This document shows positions 1 through 8,874 of a stretch of 64,000 nucleotides of DNA, piece by piece (within the stretch, counting starts at the first letter, position 1; every line of letters starts with the position of its first letter). The DNA lies in the NCBI RefSeq assembly GCF_009729415.1, contig NZ_MPKW01000036.1, forward strand, positions 62,001 to 126,000, read 5' to 3'. The notes under the pieces were generated by a model, which was given only the letters and a program-made list of their open reading frames with translations, was not told the DNA's origin and searched no databases. The position numbers were made by a program, and so were the translations under genes. The stretch is from Mycolicibacterium sp. CBMA 234 (GTDB lineage Bacteria; Actinomycetota; Actinomycetes; Mycobacteriales; Mycobacteriaceae).

Positions 1-223
1 ATACGGAGTGCGGGTCACCGGCAGCACGGTGCATCTGGTGGACGCCGGCACCGATACCGGGCCGATCCTCGCCCAAGAGCCCGTGGCGGTACTCGACGAT
101 GACGACGAGTCGTCGTTGCATGAACGGATCAAGGTCGTCGAGCGACGACTGTTGGTAGATGTGATCGCCGCGGTGGCTACCCGTGGCGTGACGTGGAGTG
201 GACGAAAGGCGGCCATAGGATGA
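1..223 (+). CDS. purN: Phosphoribosylglycinamide formyltransferase, C-terminal part (cut by window start)
   Basis: PurN transfers a formyl group from 10-formyl-tetrahydrofolate to GAR in cytosolic purine synthesis. The reading frame is already open at base 2. The visible 73 residues begin with the family signature TGSTVHLVDAGTDTGPI, which carries the conserved His and Asp near the active site, followed by the usual helical tail. The stop codon overlaps the purH start (ATGA), so the two genes are translationally coupled. Identification rests on that motif and on the purH neighbour. The N-terminal two thirds lie outside the window. Confidence 0.93.
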   Translation, partial: YGVRVTGSTVHLVDAGTDTGPILAQEPVAVLDDDDESSLHERIKVVERRLLVDVIAAVATRGVTWSGRKAAIG

Positions 224-1788
224 CCCGACGACCGATTCGGCGCGCGCTGATCAGCGTGTACGACAAGACCGGACTGGCGGAATTGGCCCGCGGGCTGCAT
301 GCGGCCGGGGTGACCCTGGTGTCAACCGGGTCGACGGCGAAAACCATTGCAGCCGAAGGTATTCCGGTCACCCCTGTGGAAGAGGTCACGGGTTTCCCGG
401 AGGTCCTCGACGGCCGGGTCAAGACGCTGCACCCGCGCGTGCACGCCGGTCTGCTGGCCGATACCCGCAAGGCCGAGCATCTGGCTGCCCTCGATGAGCT
501 CGGGGTCGAGGCGTTCGAACTCGTTGTGGTGAACCTGTATCCGTTCACCGAGACCGTCGCCTCGGGTGCCTCCGAGGACGAGTGTGTCGAGCAGATCGAC
601 ATCGGCGGCCCGTCGATGGTCCGTGCTGCGGCGAAGAACCACCCGAGCGTCGCCGTCGTCGTGGACCCGCTGGGCTACGACGGTGTGCTGGCTGCTGTGC
701 AGGCCGGCGGCTTCACGCTCGAGGAGCGGAAGAAGTTGGCGTCGTTGGCTTTCCGGCATACCGCCGAGTACGACGTGGCCGTGGCGTCCTGGATGGGTTC
801 GGTGCTGGTGCCCGGCGCCGATGAGGCCTCTGAGGCCGGCATGCCGGCCTGGCTGGGTGCGACCTGGCGTCGCTCCGACGTGCTGCGCTACGGCGAGAAC
901 CCGCACCAGAAGGCCGCGCTGTACAGCGACGACGCCGGCTGGCCCGGTCTGGCCCAGGCCGAGCAGCTGCACGGAAAAGAGATGTCCTACAACAACTTCA
1001 CCGACGCCGATGCGGCGTGGCGGGCGGCGTTCGACCACGAGGACATCTGCGTGGCGATCATCAAGCACGCCAACCCGTGTGGCATTGCGGTGTCATCGAT
1101 TTCGGTTGCCGATGCCCACCGCAAGGCGCATGCGTCCGACCCGCTGAGCGCATTCGGTGGCGTCATCGCGACTAACACGGCCGTCACCGAGGAGATGGCC
1201 GAGACCGTCGCGGACATCTTCACCGAGGTGATCGTCGCTCCCGCGTTCGAGCCGGGCGCCGTCGAAATCTTGACTCGTAAGAAGAACATTCGCATTCTGG
1301 TGGCTAGTGAGCCGCAGTCCGGTGGCACCGAGTTCCGTCAGGTCAGCGGTGGTCTGCTGGTGCAGCAGCGCGACGCGATCGACGCTGATGGCGACGACCC
1401 GATCAACTGGACCCTGGCCACCGGCACCCCGGCTGATCCAGAGACCTTGGCCGACTTGGTGTTTGCCTGGCGGGCCTGCCGCGCGGTGAAGTCGAACGCC
1501 ATCGTGGTGGCTACGGGCGGAGCCACGGTCGGTGTCGGTATGGGCCAGGTGAACCGCGTCGACGCGGCCCGGCTGGCGGTGGAGCGGGGCGGCGATCGCG
1601 TTCGCGGCGCTGTTGCCGCCTCTGATGCCTTCTTCCCGTTCCCGGACGGTCTGGAGACCCTGACCAACGCCGGCGTGAAAGCCATTGTGCACCCGGGTGG
1701 TTCGGTCCGCGACGACGAAGTGACCGCCGCCGCGGCCGCTGCGGGGATCACCCTGTACCTCACCGGGGCTCGGCACTTCGCCCACTAG
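220..1788 (+). CDS. purH: Bifunctional AICAR transformylase / IMP cyclohydrolase
   Basis: PurH catalyses the last two steps to IMP. The 522-residue length is normal for the family. The N-terminal MGS-like cyclohydrolase part shows SVYDKTGL and the STGSTAKTI phosphate loop. The C-terminal transformylase part shows RYGENPHQKAALY, KHANPCG with its catalytic Lys-His, and DPLSAFGG. I chose the ATG at 220 because it overlaps the purN stop and starts MTRRPIRRALISVYDKTG; an upstream GTG at 193 would lie inside purN. The tail PGGSVRDDEV is typical. Confidence 0.97.
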   Translation: MTRRPIRRALISVYDKTGLAELARGLHAAGVTLVSTGSTAKTIAAEGIPVTPVEEVTGFPEVLDGRVKTLHPRVHAGLLADTRKAEHLAALDELGVEAFELVVVNLYPFTETVASGASEDECVEQIDIGGPSMVRAAAKNHPSVAVVVDPLGYDGVLAAVQAGGFTLEERKKLASLAFRHTAEYDVAVASWMGSVLVPGADEASEAGMPAWLGATWRRSDVLRYGENPHQKAALYSDDAGWPGLAQAEQLHGKEMSYNNFTDADAAWRAAFDHEDICVAIIKHANPCGIAVSSISVADAHRKAHASDPLSAFGGVIATNTAVTEEMAETVADIFTEVIVAPAFEPGAVEILTRKKNIRILVASEPQSGGTEFRQVSGGLLVQQRDAIDADGDDPINWTLATGTPADPETLADLVFAWRACRAVKSNAIVVATGGATVGVGMGQVNRVDAARLAVERGGDRVRGAVAASDAFFPFPDGLETLTNAGVKAIVHPGGSVRDDEVTAAAAAAGITLYLTGARHFAH

Positions 1789-1802
1789 GTTCTGTCGGCT
1801 CG

Positions 1803-1845
1803 GTGGCCAGGTTTGCGCGCAGATGATGCGGGCCAACCTGGCCAC
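1803..1845. terminator. Hairpin between purH and mqo
   Basis: An 11-bp perfect inverted repeat, GTGGCCAGGTT (1803-1813) and AACCTGGCCAC (1835-1845), lies between the convergent ends of purH and mqo. There is no T-tract, as is usual for mycobacterial hairpins, so it could end transcription from either side. Function is inferred from position and symmetry only. Confidence 0.45.
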
Positions 1846-1871
1846 TTGGCGTTAGGGCCACTTGGCGTTAG
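1840..1871. repeat. Perfect 16-bp tandem duplication over the mqo stop
   Basis: GGCCACTTGGCGTTAG occurs twice with no gap, at 1840-1855 and 1856-1871. The second copy contains the mqo stop codon (minus strand, 1868-1870) and the first overlaps the right arm of the hairpin. This looks like a recent slippage duplication. Confidence 0.85.
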
Positions 1872-3286
1872 AGACCCAGGCGTGTGTCGGTGTCGTGGTT
1901 GGCCAGCGCGCTGCCCATCCGCTCCTGCCAGGACGCGGCCCACTGCTCGGGGAAACACCGCTGCAAGAGCTCGATCATGATCGGCACGGCAGTCGACGCT
2001 CCCGGCGACGCACCCAGTAGTCCTGCGATGGTGCCGTCGCGAGATGCGACCAGTTCGGTTCCTGATCGCAGTGCACCGATGCGCTCGGCGTCGGGGGTGA
2101 CCAGTTGGGCCCGTTGTCCCGCGGGAACCAGTTCCCAGTCCCGTGGGTCGGCGCCCGGGTAATACCGTTGTAGCTGCTTGATTTTCCCGCTGAATGGGGT
2201 GAGCAGCTCGGTGATCAGGTAGCGCACCAGCGGCAGACTCTGCGCAGCCGCCGCGGCCAGCACGTGCAGGTTGTGCCAGCGCAGCGTGGTGAAGAAGTCG
2301 GTGAGCTTGCCGCCTTTGAGCAGCTTGGTGCTGAACGTCGCGTACGGGCCGAACATCAGGTAGCCGTCACCGTCGACTACGCGTTTGTCCAAGTGCGGCA
2401 CCGACATTGGCGGGGCGCCGATCGCGGCCTGGCCGTACACCTTCGCATCATGCTGCGCGACGACCTCCGGCCGCGCGCACCGGAGAAAGGCTGCGCCGAC
2501 GGGCAGCACCCCGTAGCCGCGGACTTCGGGGACGTGCGCGCGCTGCAGTAGCCGCAGAGCGAATCCGCCGGCCCCGACGAACACGTGCCGCGACCGGAGC
2601 TGAAACCTGTTGCGCGAGCCTGAGTATCGACCACTGACCAGCCACGTGCCGTCGGGTTCCTGGTGCAGTCGGCGCACCTCATGACCGAGCCGGACCTCGC
2701 CGCTGTTCGAGGTGATGATGCGGGTCAGCCCGTGGGTGAGGGCACCGAAGTCGACGTCGGTGCCTGCCGGGTGCCGGGTCGCTGCGACGTGCTGCACAGG
2801 GTCACGGCCGTCCATCACCAGCGGTGCCCACCGGGCGATGGTCGCCGGATCGTCGCTGAACTCAAGATCGGCGAACAGTGGATTGGCACTGAGGGTTTCG
2901 AAGCGCCGCCGGAGGTAGGTCACGTCGCGATCGCCGAACACTACATCCATGTGCGGGGTGCCATGGATAAAGGTGGCCGGGTCCAGCAGTCCCTGTTCAA
3001 CGAGGTACGCCCACCACTGCCGGGACAGGTGGAACTGCTCAGAGATCGCGGCCGCGGCCGCGCCGTCGTCGGGGTCTGGCATGTAGTTGAGCTCGCAATA
3101 GCCGGAATGCCCTGTGCCGGCGTTGTTCCACGGCCCGCTGCTCTCTGTGGCAATGTCGCCTGCCCGCTCGACCAACACGATGCGCCACTGTGGTTCCAAC
3201 GTGCTGAGCATTGCGCCGAGTGTGGCCGACATGATGCCGCCACCGATCAGGAGGACGTCGGCGACTTCGGGTTCAACGGTGTTCAT
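1868..3286 (-). CDS. mqo: Malate:quinone oxidoreductase
   Basis: Membrane-associated FAD enzyme that oxidises malate to oxaloacetate and passes electrons to quinone, replacing or backing up NAD-malate dehydrogenase in the TCA cycle. The 472-residue protein starts with a Rossmann FAD motif (LLIGGGIMSATLGAML) and has the family blocks SSGPWNNAGTGHSGYCELNY and FVGAGGFALRLLQ. The ATG at 3286 has an AAGGAG ribosome site. It is transcribed divergently from a LysR gene 84 bp away, which is the natural candidate regulator. Its stop lies inside a 16-bp tandem repeat. Confidence 0.95.
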   Translation of the reverse strand: MNTVEPEVADVLLIGGGIMSATLGAMLSTLEPQWRIVLVERAGDIATESSGPWNNAGTGHSGYCELNYMPDPDDGAAAAAISEQFHLSRQWWAYLVEQGLLDPATFIHGTPHMDVVFGDRDVTYLRRRFETLSANPLFADLEFSDDPATIARWAPLVMDGRDPVQHVAATRHPAGTDVDFGALTHGLTRIITSNSGEVRLGHEVRRLHQEPDGTWLVSGRYSGSRNRFQLRSRHVFVGAGGFALRLLQRAHVPEVRGYGVLPVGAAFLRCARPEVVAQHDAKVYGQAAIGAPPMSVPHLDKRVVDGDGYLMFGPYATFSTKLLKGGKLTDFFTTLRWHNLHVLAAAAAQSLPLVRYLITELLTPFSGKIKQLQRYYPGADPRDWELVPAGQRAQLVTPDAERIGALRSGTELVASRDGTIAGLLGASPGASTAVPIMIELLQRCFPEQWAASWQERMGSALANHDTDTRLGL

Positions 3287-3370
3287 TGTTGCTCCTTGCC
3301 TCGATCAACCCAGCATGGCGCCGCCGCGTTCAATCCGTCCAATGAATGTTTTGGCGATTACCATCCGAAT

Positions 3371-4276
3371 ATGGATCAATGGATGAGTCTGCTTGCGCCC
3401 CAACTTCGGGCGCTCGAGGAGCTCGCCAATCAGGACGGGCACATGACTCGCGCCGCCGACAGCCTGGGTATTCCGCAGTCGTCGATGAGTCGACGGATCC
3501 ATGCGCTGGAGAAGACCCTCGGTGTCCGTCTGCTGACTCAAGACGGCCGGACAGTGCGGCTGACACCCGCGGCGGTGCAGCTCGCCGAGCAGACGCGCCG
3601 GCCATTGCGGGAACTGGAAACGATCGTTGAGACCATCGCTGGCGAAGCTGACCCGGAACACGGCACTATCCGGTTCGGTTTTCCATTGACCATGGGGGCG
3701 GGTGTGGTGCCGACCCTGGTTGCCGAATTCCACCGGCGCGCACCGGGAATCCGGTTGCAGATCAAACAGGCGCACGGCAGCGAACTGGCGACCGACCTCA
3801 AGGCCGGGACTCTTGATGTGGCAGTGGTGATCCCACCGCCCGAAGACGTGCAGCATGTCGTCATCGGCGGCCAACAGATCAGGGCCGTGTTACCGGCAGT
3901 CCATCCATTGGCAGCCCGCCGTCGGCTCCGTTTGGACGAACTGAGCGGCGAAACGTTCATCGCCAACCCGGCGAGCTACCACCTGCGTCAGGCCACTGAA
4001 ACCTGGTGCCGTGATTCGGGTTTCACCCCGCACGTACCGGTGGAGATTACGGAATTCTCGACTATTCGCGAGCTGGTCAGCCGCGGCATGGGCATCGCAT
4101 TGCTACCGCACGACGAGCACACCTCTCGCAGGGTCCGGGAAATCCCGTTGACGCCCAACACCTATCAGCGCCAGATCGCTCTGGCATGGGCGTCGACCGC
4201 GGTCACCCCGGCGGCTCGCAGGCTGCTGACGTTCCTGCGCGTTGAGTGGTCGGGCAAGCCTGGCGCTAAGGGTTAG
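3371..4276 (+). CDS. LysR-family transcriptional regulator
   Basis: A 301-residue regulator. The N-terminal winged HTH (about residues 8-68) shows LGIPQSSMSRRIHALEKTLGVRLL, and the rest is the periplasmic-binding-like effector domain. The open frame continues upstream through the mqo region, but that is antisense. I chose the ATG at 3371 because it is preceded by TACCAT plus 6 bases, a leaderless arrangement, and gives a normal LysR length. Divergence from mqo suggests it controls malate oxidation; the effector is unknown. The last 4 bases overlap the end of the convergent esterase gene. Confidence 0.9.
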   Translation: MDQWMSLLAPQLRALEELANQDGHMTRAADSLGIPQSSMSRRIHALEKTLGVRLLTQDGRTVRLTPAAVQLAEQTRRPLRELETIVETIAGEADPEHGTIRFGFPLTMGAGVVPTLVAEFHRRAPGIRLQIKQAHGSELATDLKAGTLDVAVVIPPPEDVQHVVIGGQQIRAVLPAVHPLAARRRLRLDELSGETFIANPASYHLRQATETWCRDSGFTPHVPVEITEFSTIRELVSRGMGIALLPHDEHTSRRVREIPLTPNTYQRQIALAWASTAVTPAARRLLTFLRVEWSGKPGAKG

Positions 4277-5286
4277 GAAGCAACCTCGCCGGGCTGCTGG
4301 CTCGTCGCGTAATCGATGAACGACACGATCTCGGTGACGGCCTTGCGGGCGTCGGGGTTGACGTCAAAGCTCAGCTGGAACATGTGCATTGCCTTGTCCC
4401 ACACCTGAATCCAGGCTGGGACGCCGGCCTCCCGCAGTGCGTCGGCGAGCGCGAAGGAATCGTTGCGCAGCATCTCGTTGGTGCCGATTTGCAGCAGCGT
4501 CGGGCCGAGGCCGTGCAGGTCGGCTTCCGTCGGCATCTGCGGTACCGGGTGGGTGCCGTTCTTGGTCGCGAAGACGGTGTAGATGTACTTGACCGCCATG
4601 AACGGGAACAGGACGTCGCGGGACTCCAGCATCGCGTTGTACTTCAGGTTCATGTCCGAGGACGTCAGTGCCGACAGCAGCACCTGCGCGGCCGGCACTG
4701 GCAGGCCGGCATCGCGAGCCGCGATCGCGGCGTCGGCGGCGATGAGACCGCCCGCGGAGTCGCCGGCGAACACGATCTTCTTCGGGTCCACCCCGGAACC
4801 CAGCACCAGCCGGTAGGCGTCCAGACCGTCGCCCACGGCCTCCTCGATCATGGCCTGCGGCGCCAGCCGGTAGCCCACGTTCAGGACCCGGGCGCCCGTC
4901 GCCGCAGAGAGCTTGCTGGCCCAGCGCCGGTGCGAATTCAGCCCGAGGGTGATCAGCGCCGAGCCGTGGAAGTACACGATCACCCGGTCGGAATCCCGTG
5001 CGTTCGGCGCAACGGTCCATTCGGCGGGACAGTTGGGCAGCTGGATCGTCGTCACGGTGGTGCCCGGCAGTGGCCGGAAGACCCGGAACAGCGGGTCGAT
5101 GACGTCGTACCGGCCCCGCTGAACCAACTCGGGGCGGAACCAGTTGACGACCATGCCGACGAGCGTGAGCAGGGCGATTACCGGTCGGACGAACACCGCG
5201 GTAAGGCCACCGAGCAGCCGGCTCTGCCACGCGGCAGGGCCGAACTTGAGGTCCGTGGGGCGGTGAGTCCAGTCGAGCGAGTTCAC
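4273..5286 (-). CDS. Alpha/beta hydrolase of the hormone-sensitive-lipase family (esterase/lipase)
   Basis: The 337-residue protein has the HSL nucleophile motif GDSAGG, an oxyanion HG motif (VYFHGSALITLG) and late Asp and His positions, so it is probably a serine esterase of the Lip group of mycobacteria. A hydrophobic stretch near residues 30-50 could anchor it to the membrane. The open frame reaches 5700, but that part overlaps the divergent ATPase gene. I take the GTG at 5286, giving MNSLDWTHRP, preceded by TACCCT and 7 bases (leaderless spacing). The substrate is unknown. Confidence 0.88.
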   Translation of the reverse strand: MNSLDWTHRPTDLKFGPAAWQSRLLGGLTAVFVRPVIALLTLVGMVVNWFRPELVQRGRYDVIDPLFRVFRPLPGTTVTTIQLPNCPAEWTVAPNARDSDRVIVYFHGSALITLGLNSHRRWASKLSAATGARVLNVGYRLAPQAMIEEAVGDGLDAYRLVLGSGVDPKKIVFAGDSAGGLIAADAAIAARDAGLPVPAAQVLLSALTSSDMNLKYNAMLESRDVLFPFMAVKYIYTVFATKNGTHPVPQMPTEADLHGLGPTLLQIGTNEMLRNDSFALADALREAGVPAWIQVWDKAMHMFQLSFDVNPDARKAVTEIVSFIDYATSQQPGEVAS

Positions 5287-5362
5287 GATACCGAGGGTAC
5301 TGGGTAAAGCGGCGGAGCCCAAGGTGCTGCCGGTCACGATGCACCGTCGTAGCGTGGAGGTC

Positions 5363-6757
5363 GTGACATCACCTAACGACCTTCCAGCCGATCTGCCGAA
5401 GACCGTCGGCGAACTGAAGGCCTCGGGCCACCGCGAGCGGGGCATCAAGACCGAGATTCGCGAAAACCTGCTGGCTGCGCTGGCTGACGGCGAAGATGTC
5501 TGGCCGGGCATCTTCGGTTTCGAGGACACCGTTTTGCCGCAGCTGGAGCGCGCGCTGATCGCCGGGCACGACGTCGTGCTACTCGGCGAGCGGGGCCAGG
5601 GCAAGACGCGCCTGCTGCGCGGCCTGGTCGGGCTGCTCGACGAGTGGACCCCGGTCATCGAAGGCTCGGAGTTGGGTGAGCACCCGTATTCGCCGATCAC
5701 GCCCGAGTCGATCCGCCGGGCCGCCGATTCGGGCGACGACCTGCGGATCGCCTGGAAACACCGCAGTGATCGTTACTTCGAGAAGCTGGCCACCCCGGAC
5801 ACCAGCGTCGCGGACCTCGTCGGCGACATCGACCCCATCAAGGTGGCCGAGGGACGCAGCCTGGGTGACCCCGAGACCATCGCCTACGGCCTCATCCCGC
5901 GGGCGCACCGCGGCATCGTCGCCATCAACGAGCTGCCCGACCTCGCCGAGCGCATCCAGGTCGCGATGCTCAACGTGATGGAGGAGCGCGACATCCAGGT
6001 CCGCGGGTACACGCTGCGGCTACCGCTCGACGTGCTCGTTGTGGCCAGCGCCAACCCCGAGGACTACACCAACCGAGGGCGCATCATCACGCCGCTGAAG
6101 GACCGCTTCGGCGCCGAAATCCGTACCCACTACCCGCTTGAGCTGGACGCCGAGGTCGGCGTCATCAAGCAGGAGGCGCACCTGGCCGCTGAGGTCCCGG
6201 AGTACCTGCTGCAGATCCTGGCCCGGTTCGCGCGCTACCTGCGTGAGTCGCAGTCCATCGACCAGCGGTCGGGCGTCTCGGCGCGCTTCGCCATCGCTGC
6301 GGCGGAAACCGTCGCCGCGGCGGCCCGGCACCGCTCTGCCGTGCTGGGCGAGCAGGACCCGGTGGCGCGCGTGGTCGATCTGCAGACGGTGATCGGGGTG
6401 CTGCGCGGCAAGCTGGAATTCGAATCCGGTGAGGAAGGCCGCGAGCAGGCGGTGCTCGAGCATCTGCTGCGCCGCGCTACGGCGGACACTGCGCAGCGGC
6501 TGCTCGGCGGCATCGACGTCGGGTCGTTGGTCGCTGCGGTGGAAGGCGATTCGCCGGTGACGACGGGGGAGCGGGTCTCGGCCAAGGACGTGCTGGCCGC
6601 ACTGCCGGACCTGCCGGTGCTCGACGCGATCACCGACCGGTTGGAGGCACAGTCTGACGGGGAGCGTGCCGCTGCAATCGAATTGGCGCTTGAAGCGTTG
6701 TATCTGGCCAAGCGCATCGACAAGACCTCTGATGAGGGTGAAACGGTATATGGCTAA
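5363..6757 (+). CDS. MoxR/magnesium-chelatase-like AAA+ ATPase (Rv0958-like)
   Basis: A 464-residue ATPase with Walker A (GERGQGKTRL), a Walker B-like INELPDL and the sensor block SANPEDYTNRGRI typical of the MoxR/ChlI branch. Such ATPases act with a VWA-domain partner to insert cofactors or remodel proteins, and the next gene supplies that partner. The 3' end overlaps it by 8 bases, so expression is coupled. The GTG at 5363 gives VTSPNDLPADLP. It has both a close GGAGG and a TAGCGT box 7 bases upstream, so translation may be leaderless. This is not a true cobalt or magnesium chelatase subunit by context. Confidence 0.88.
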   Translation: MTSPNDLPADLPKTVGELKASGHRERGIKTEIRENLLAALADGEDVWPGIFGFEDTVLPQLERALIAGHDVVLLGERGQGKTRLLRGLVGLLDEWTPVIEGSELGEHPYSPITPESIRRAADSGDDLRIAWKHRSDRYFEKLATPDTSVADLVGDIDPIKVAEGRSLGDPETIAYGLIPRAHRGIVAINELPDLAERIQVAMLNVMEERDIQVRGYTLRLPLDVLVVASANPEDYTNRGRIITPLKDRFGAEIRTHYPLELDAEVGVIKQEAHLAAEVPEYLLQILARFARYLRESQSIDQRSGVSARFAIAAAETVAAAARHRSAVLGEQDPVARVVDLQTVIGVLRGKLEFESGEEGREQAVLEHLLRRATADTAQRLLGGIDVGSLVAAVEGDSPVTTGERVSAKDVLAALPDLPVLDAITDRLEAQSDGERAAAIELALEALYLAKRIDKTSDEGETVYG

Positions 6758-8717
6758 TCACGTCTCGCGGTATTCGCGATACACCGGCGGCCCCGACCCA
6801 TTGGCGCCGCCCGTTGATCTGCGCGAGGCACTGGAGCAGATCGGCGAGGACGTGATGGAGGGCGCGTCGCCGCGGCGGGCGCTGTCCGAACTGCTGCGCC
6901 GCGGCACCCAGAGCATGCGGGGTGCCGACCGGCTGGCTGCCGAGGCCAACCGTCGTCGTCGCGAACTGCTGTCGCGCAACAACCTTGACGGGACCCTGCA
7001 GGAGATCAAGAAGCTGCTCGACGATGCGGTGCTCGCCGAGCGCAAGGAATTGGCCCGGGCACTCGATGACGATGCGCGGTTCGGTGAATTGCAATTGGAG
7101 TCGTTGTCTCCGTCACCAGCGAAGGCCGTCCAAGAACTCTCCGAATATGACTGGCGCTCAGCGGAAGCCCGGCAGAAGTACGAGCAGATCAAGGATCTGC
7201 TGGGCCGGGAGATGCTGGACCAACGATTCGCCGGCATGAAGGATGCGCTGGAAAACGCCACCGATGAGGACCGGCAGGCCGTCAATGACATGCTCGACGA
7301 CCTGAACAGTCTGCTGGACAAGCATTCTCGCGGCGAGGACACCCAAGAGGATTTCCAGGATTTCATGGCCAAGCACGGCCAGTTCTTCCCGGAAAATCCG
7401 CAGAACGTCGACGAGTTGTTGGATTCGTTGGCCAAGCGGGCGGCGGCCGCGCAGCGGTTCCGCAACAGCCTGTCCGCCGATCAGCGCGCCGAACTGGATG
7501 CGTTGGCGCAACAGGCATTCGGATCACCGTCGTTGATGAATGCGCTCGACCGCCTCGACGCTCACCTGCAGGCCGCCCGGCCCGGCGAAGATTGGACCGG
7601 TGAGCGGAGTTTCACGGGAAACAATCCGCTGGGCATGGGGGAGGCCGCGGAGGCGATGGAGAACATCGCAGAATTGGAGCAACTGGCCGAACAACTTTCG
7701 CAGAGCTACGCCGGTGCCCAGATGGACGACGTCGACCTCGACATGCTGGCCCGGCAACTGGGCGACGAAGCCGCTGTCGACGCGCGGTCGTTGGCGGAGC
7801 TGGAGCGAACCTTGATGAATCAGGGGTTCCTGGACCGCGGTTCGGACGGACAGTGGCGGCTGTCGCCGAAGGCCATGCGCCAGCTCGGTCAGGCTGCGCT
7901 GCGTGATGTGGCGCAACAACTTTCCGGTAGGCATGGCGAGCGGGACACCCGTCGCGCCGGGGCCGCCGGTGAGCTGACGGGGGCCACCAGGCCCTGGCAG
8001 TTCGGTGACACCGAGCCGTGGAACGTCACGCGCACATTGACCAATGCGGTACTGCGGCAAGCGGGTACGGATGCCGACGGGCCGCTGCGGATTACGGTCG
8101 ACGACGTCGAGATCTCGGAAACCGAGACCCGCACCCAGGCCGTGGTGGCGCTCCTGGTCGACACCTCGTTCTCGATGGTGATGGAGAACCGGTGGCTGCC
8201 GATGAAGCGCACCGCGCTGGCGCTCAATCATCTGGTGAGTACCCGGTTCCGGTCGGATGCGTTGCAGATCATCGCTTTTGGTCGTCATGCCCGGACCGTG
8301 ACGGCCGCGGAGCTGACCGGGCTGGAAGGTGTCTACGAGCAGGGCACCAACCTGCACCACGCGCTGCTGCTGGCAGGCCGGCACCTGCGGCGTCATCCCA
8401 ATGCGCAGCCGGTGATCCTGGTGGTCACCGACGGCGAGCCGACGGCCCACCTCGAGCAGTACCGCGAAGGGACCGAAACGTTCTTCGACTACCCACCGCA
8501 TCCGCGCACCATCGCGTTCACCGTGCGCAGCTTCGACGACGTGGCCCGATTGGGCGCGCAGATCACCATCTTCCGGTTGGGCAGCGACCCCGGCCTGGCG
8601 CGGTTCATCGACCAGGTGGCCAGGCGCGTCGAGGGACGCGTCGTCGAACCCGAGTTGGATGGGCTCGGCGCCGCGGTGGTCGGTGATTACCTGCGTTCCC
8701 GGCGCCGCCGCCGGTGA
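6750..8717 (+). CDS. VWA-domain protein, partner of the upstream MoxR ATPase (Rv0959-like)
   Basis: A 655-residue protein. The first two thirds are acidic, helical and rich in Gln and Leu, probably coiled coil. The C-terminal third is a von Willebrand A domain with a MIDAS-type DTSFSM, VTDGEPTAHLEQY and a Thr near GTNLHHALL. MoxR-VWA pairs work as chaperone or cofactor-insertion machines; the client here is unknown. The ATG at 6750 gives MANHVSRYSRYTGG and sits inside the end of the ATPase gene. The ORF can be extended upstream but only by overlapping that gene. Confidence 0.88.
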   Translation: MANHVSRYSRYTGGPDPLAPPVDLREALEQIGEDVMEGASPRRALSELLRRGTQSMRGADRLAAEANRRRRELLSRNNLDGTLQEIKKLLDDAVLAERKELARALDDDARFGELQLESLSPSPAKAVQELSEYDWRSAEARQKYEQIKDLLGREMLDQRFAGMKDALENATDEDRQAVNDMLDDLNSLLDKHSRGEDTQEDFQDFMAKHGQFFPENPQNVDELLDSLAKRAAAAQRFRNSLSADQRAELDALAQQAFGSPSLMNALDRLDAHLQAARPGEDWTGERSFTGNNPLGMGEAAEAMENIAELEQLAEQLSQSYAGAQMDDVDLDMLARQLGDEAAVDARSLAELERTLMNQGFLDRGSDGQWRLSPKAMRQLGQAALRDVAQQLSGRHGERDTRRAGAAGELTGATRPWQFGDTEPWNVTRTLTNAVLRQAGTDADGPLRITVDDVEISETETRTQAVVALLVDTSFSMVMENRWLPMKRTALALNHLVSTRFRSDALQIIAFGRHARTVTAAELTGLEGVYEQGTNLHHALLLAGRHLRRHPNAQPVILVVTDGEPTAHLEQYREGTETFFDYPPHPRTIAFTVRSFDDVARLGAQITIFRLGSDPGLARFIDQVARRVEGRVVEPELDGLGAAVVGDYLRSRRRRR

Positions 8718-8735
8718 CCACTTTCTCCCTTCCTG

Positions 8736-8851
8736 CGAGCGTGCGTGTCTGCACCCAACACGCCGCGGTCTGCTTGCAGATTGCGCACGTTCGTCGCCCG
8801 CGAGCGTGACCGAAATGCACGCATATGACGGTGTGTTGTCCCCCAAACCGT
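8736..8851. repeat. Intergenic repeat, copy A
   Basis: The spacer between the VWA gene and the hydrolase holds GCGAGCGTGCGTGT and then GAGCGTGACCGAAATGCACG. A close relative of the second block, GAGCGTCACGGAAATGCACG, occurs at about 20661, and the first block occurs there in inverse orientation. Two diverged copies of the same element in two unrelated intergenic gaps suggest a dispersed non-coding repeat family. Confidence 0.6.
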
Positions 8852-8874
8852 GAGCAGTGGTAAGTCGTGTGGTG

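Noticed and set aside
2663..3370. Long N-terminal extension of the LysR frame across mqo
   Set aside because: It is antisense to mqo, adds about 236 residues without homology and skips the leaderless start at 3371.
5287..5700. Upstream extension of the esterase frame
   Set aside because: It overlaps the divergent ATPase gene; the residues are a GC-rich shadow.
5324..8717. Cobalt or magnesium chelatase genes
   Set aside because: Sequence and partner order fit MoxR-VWA proteins; there is no large chelatase subunit nearby.
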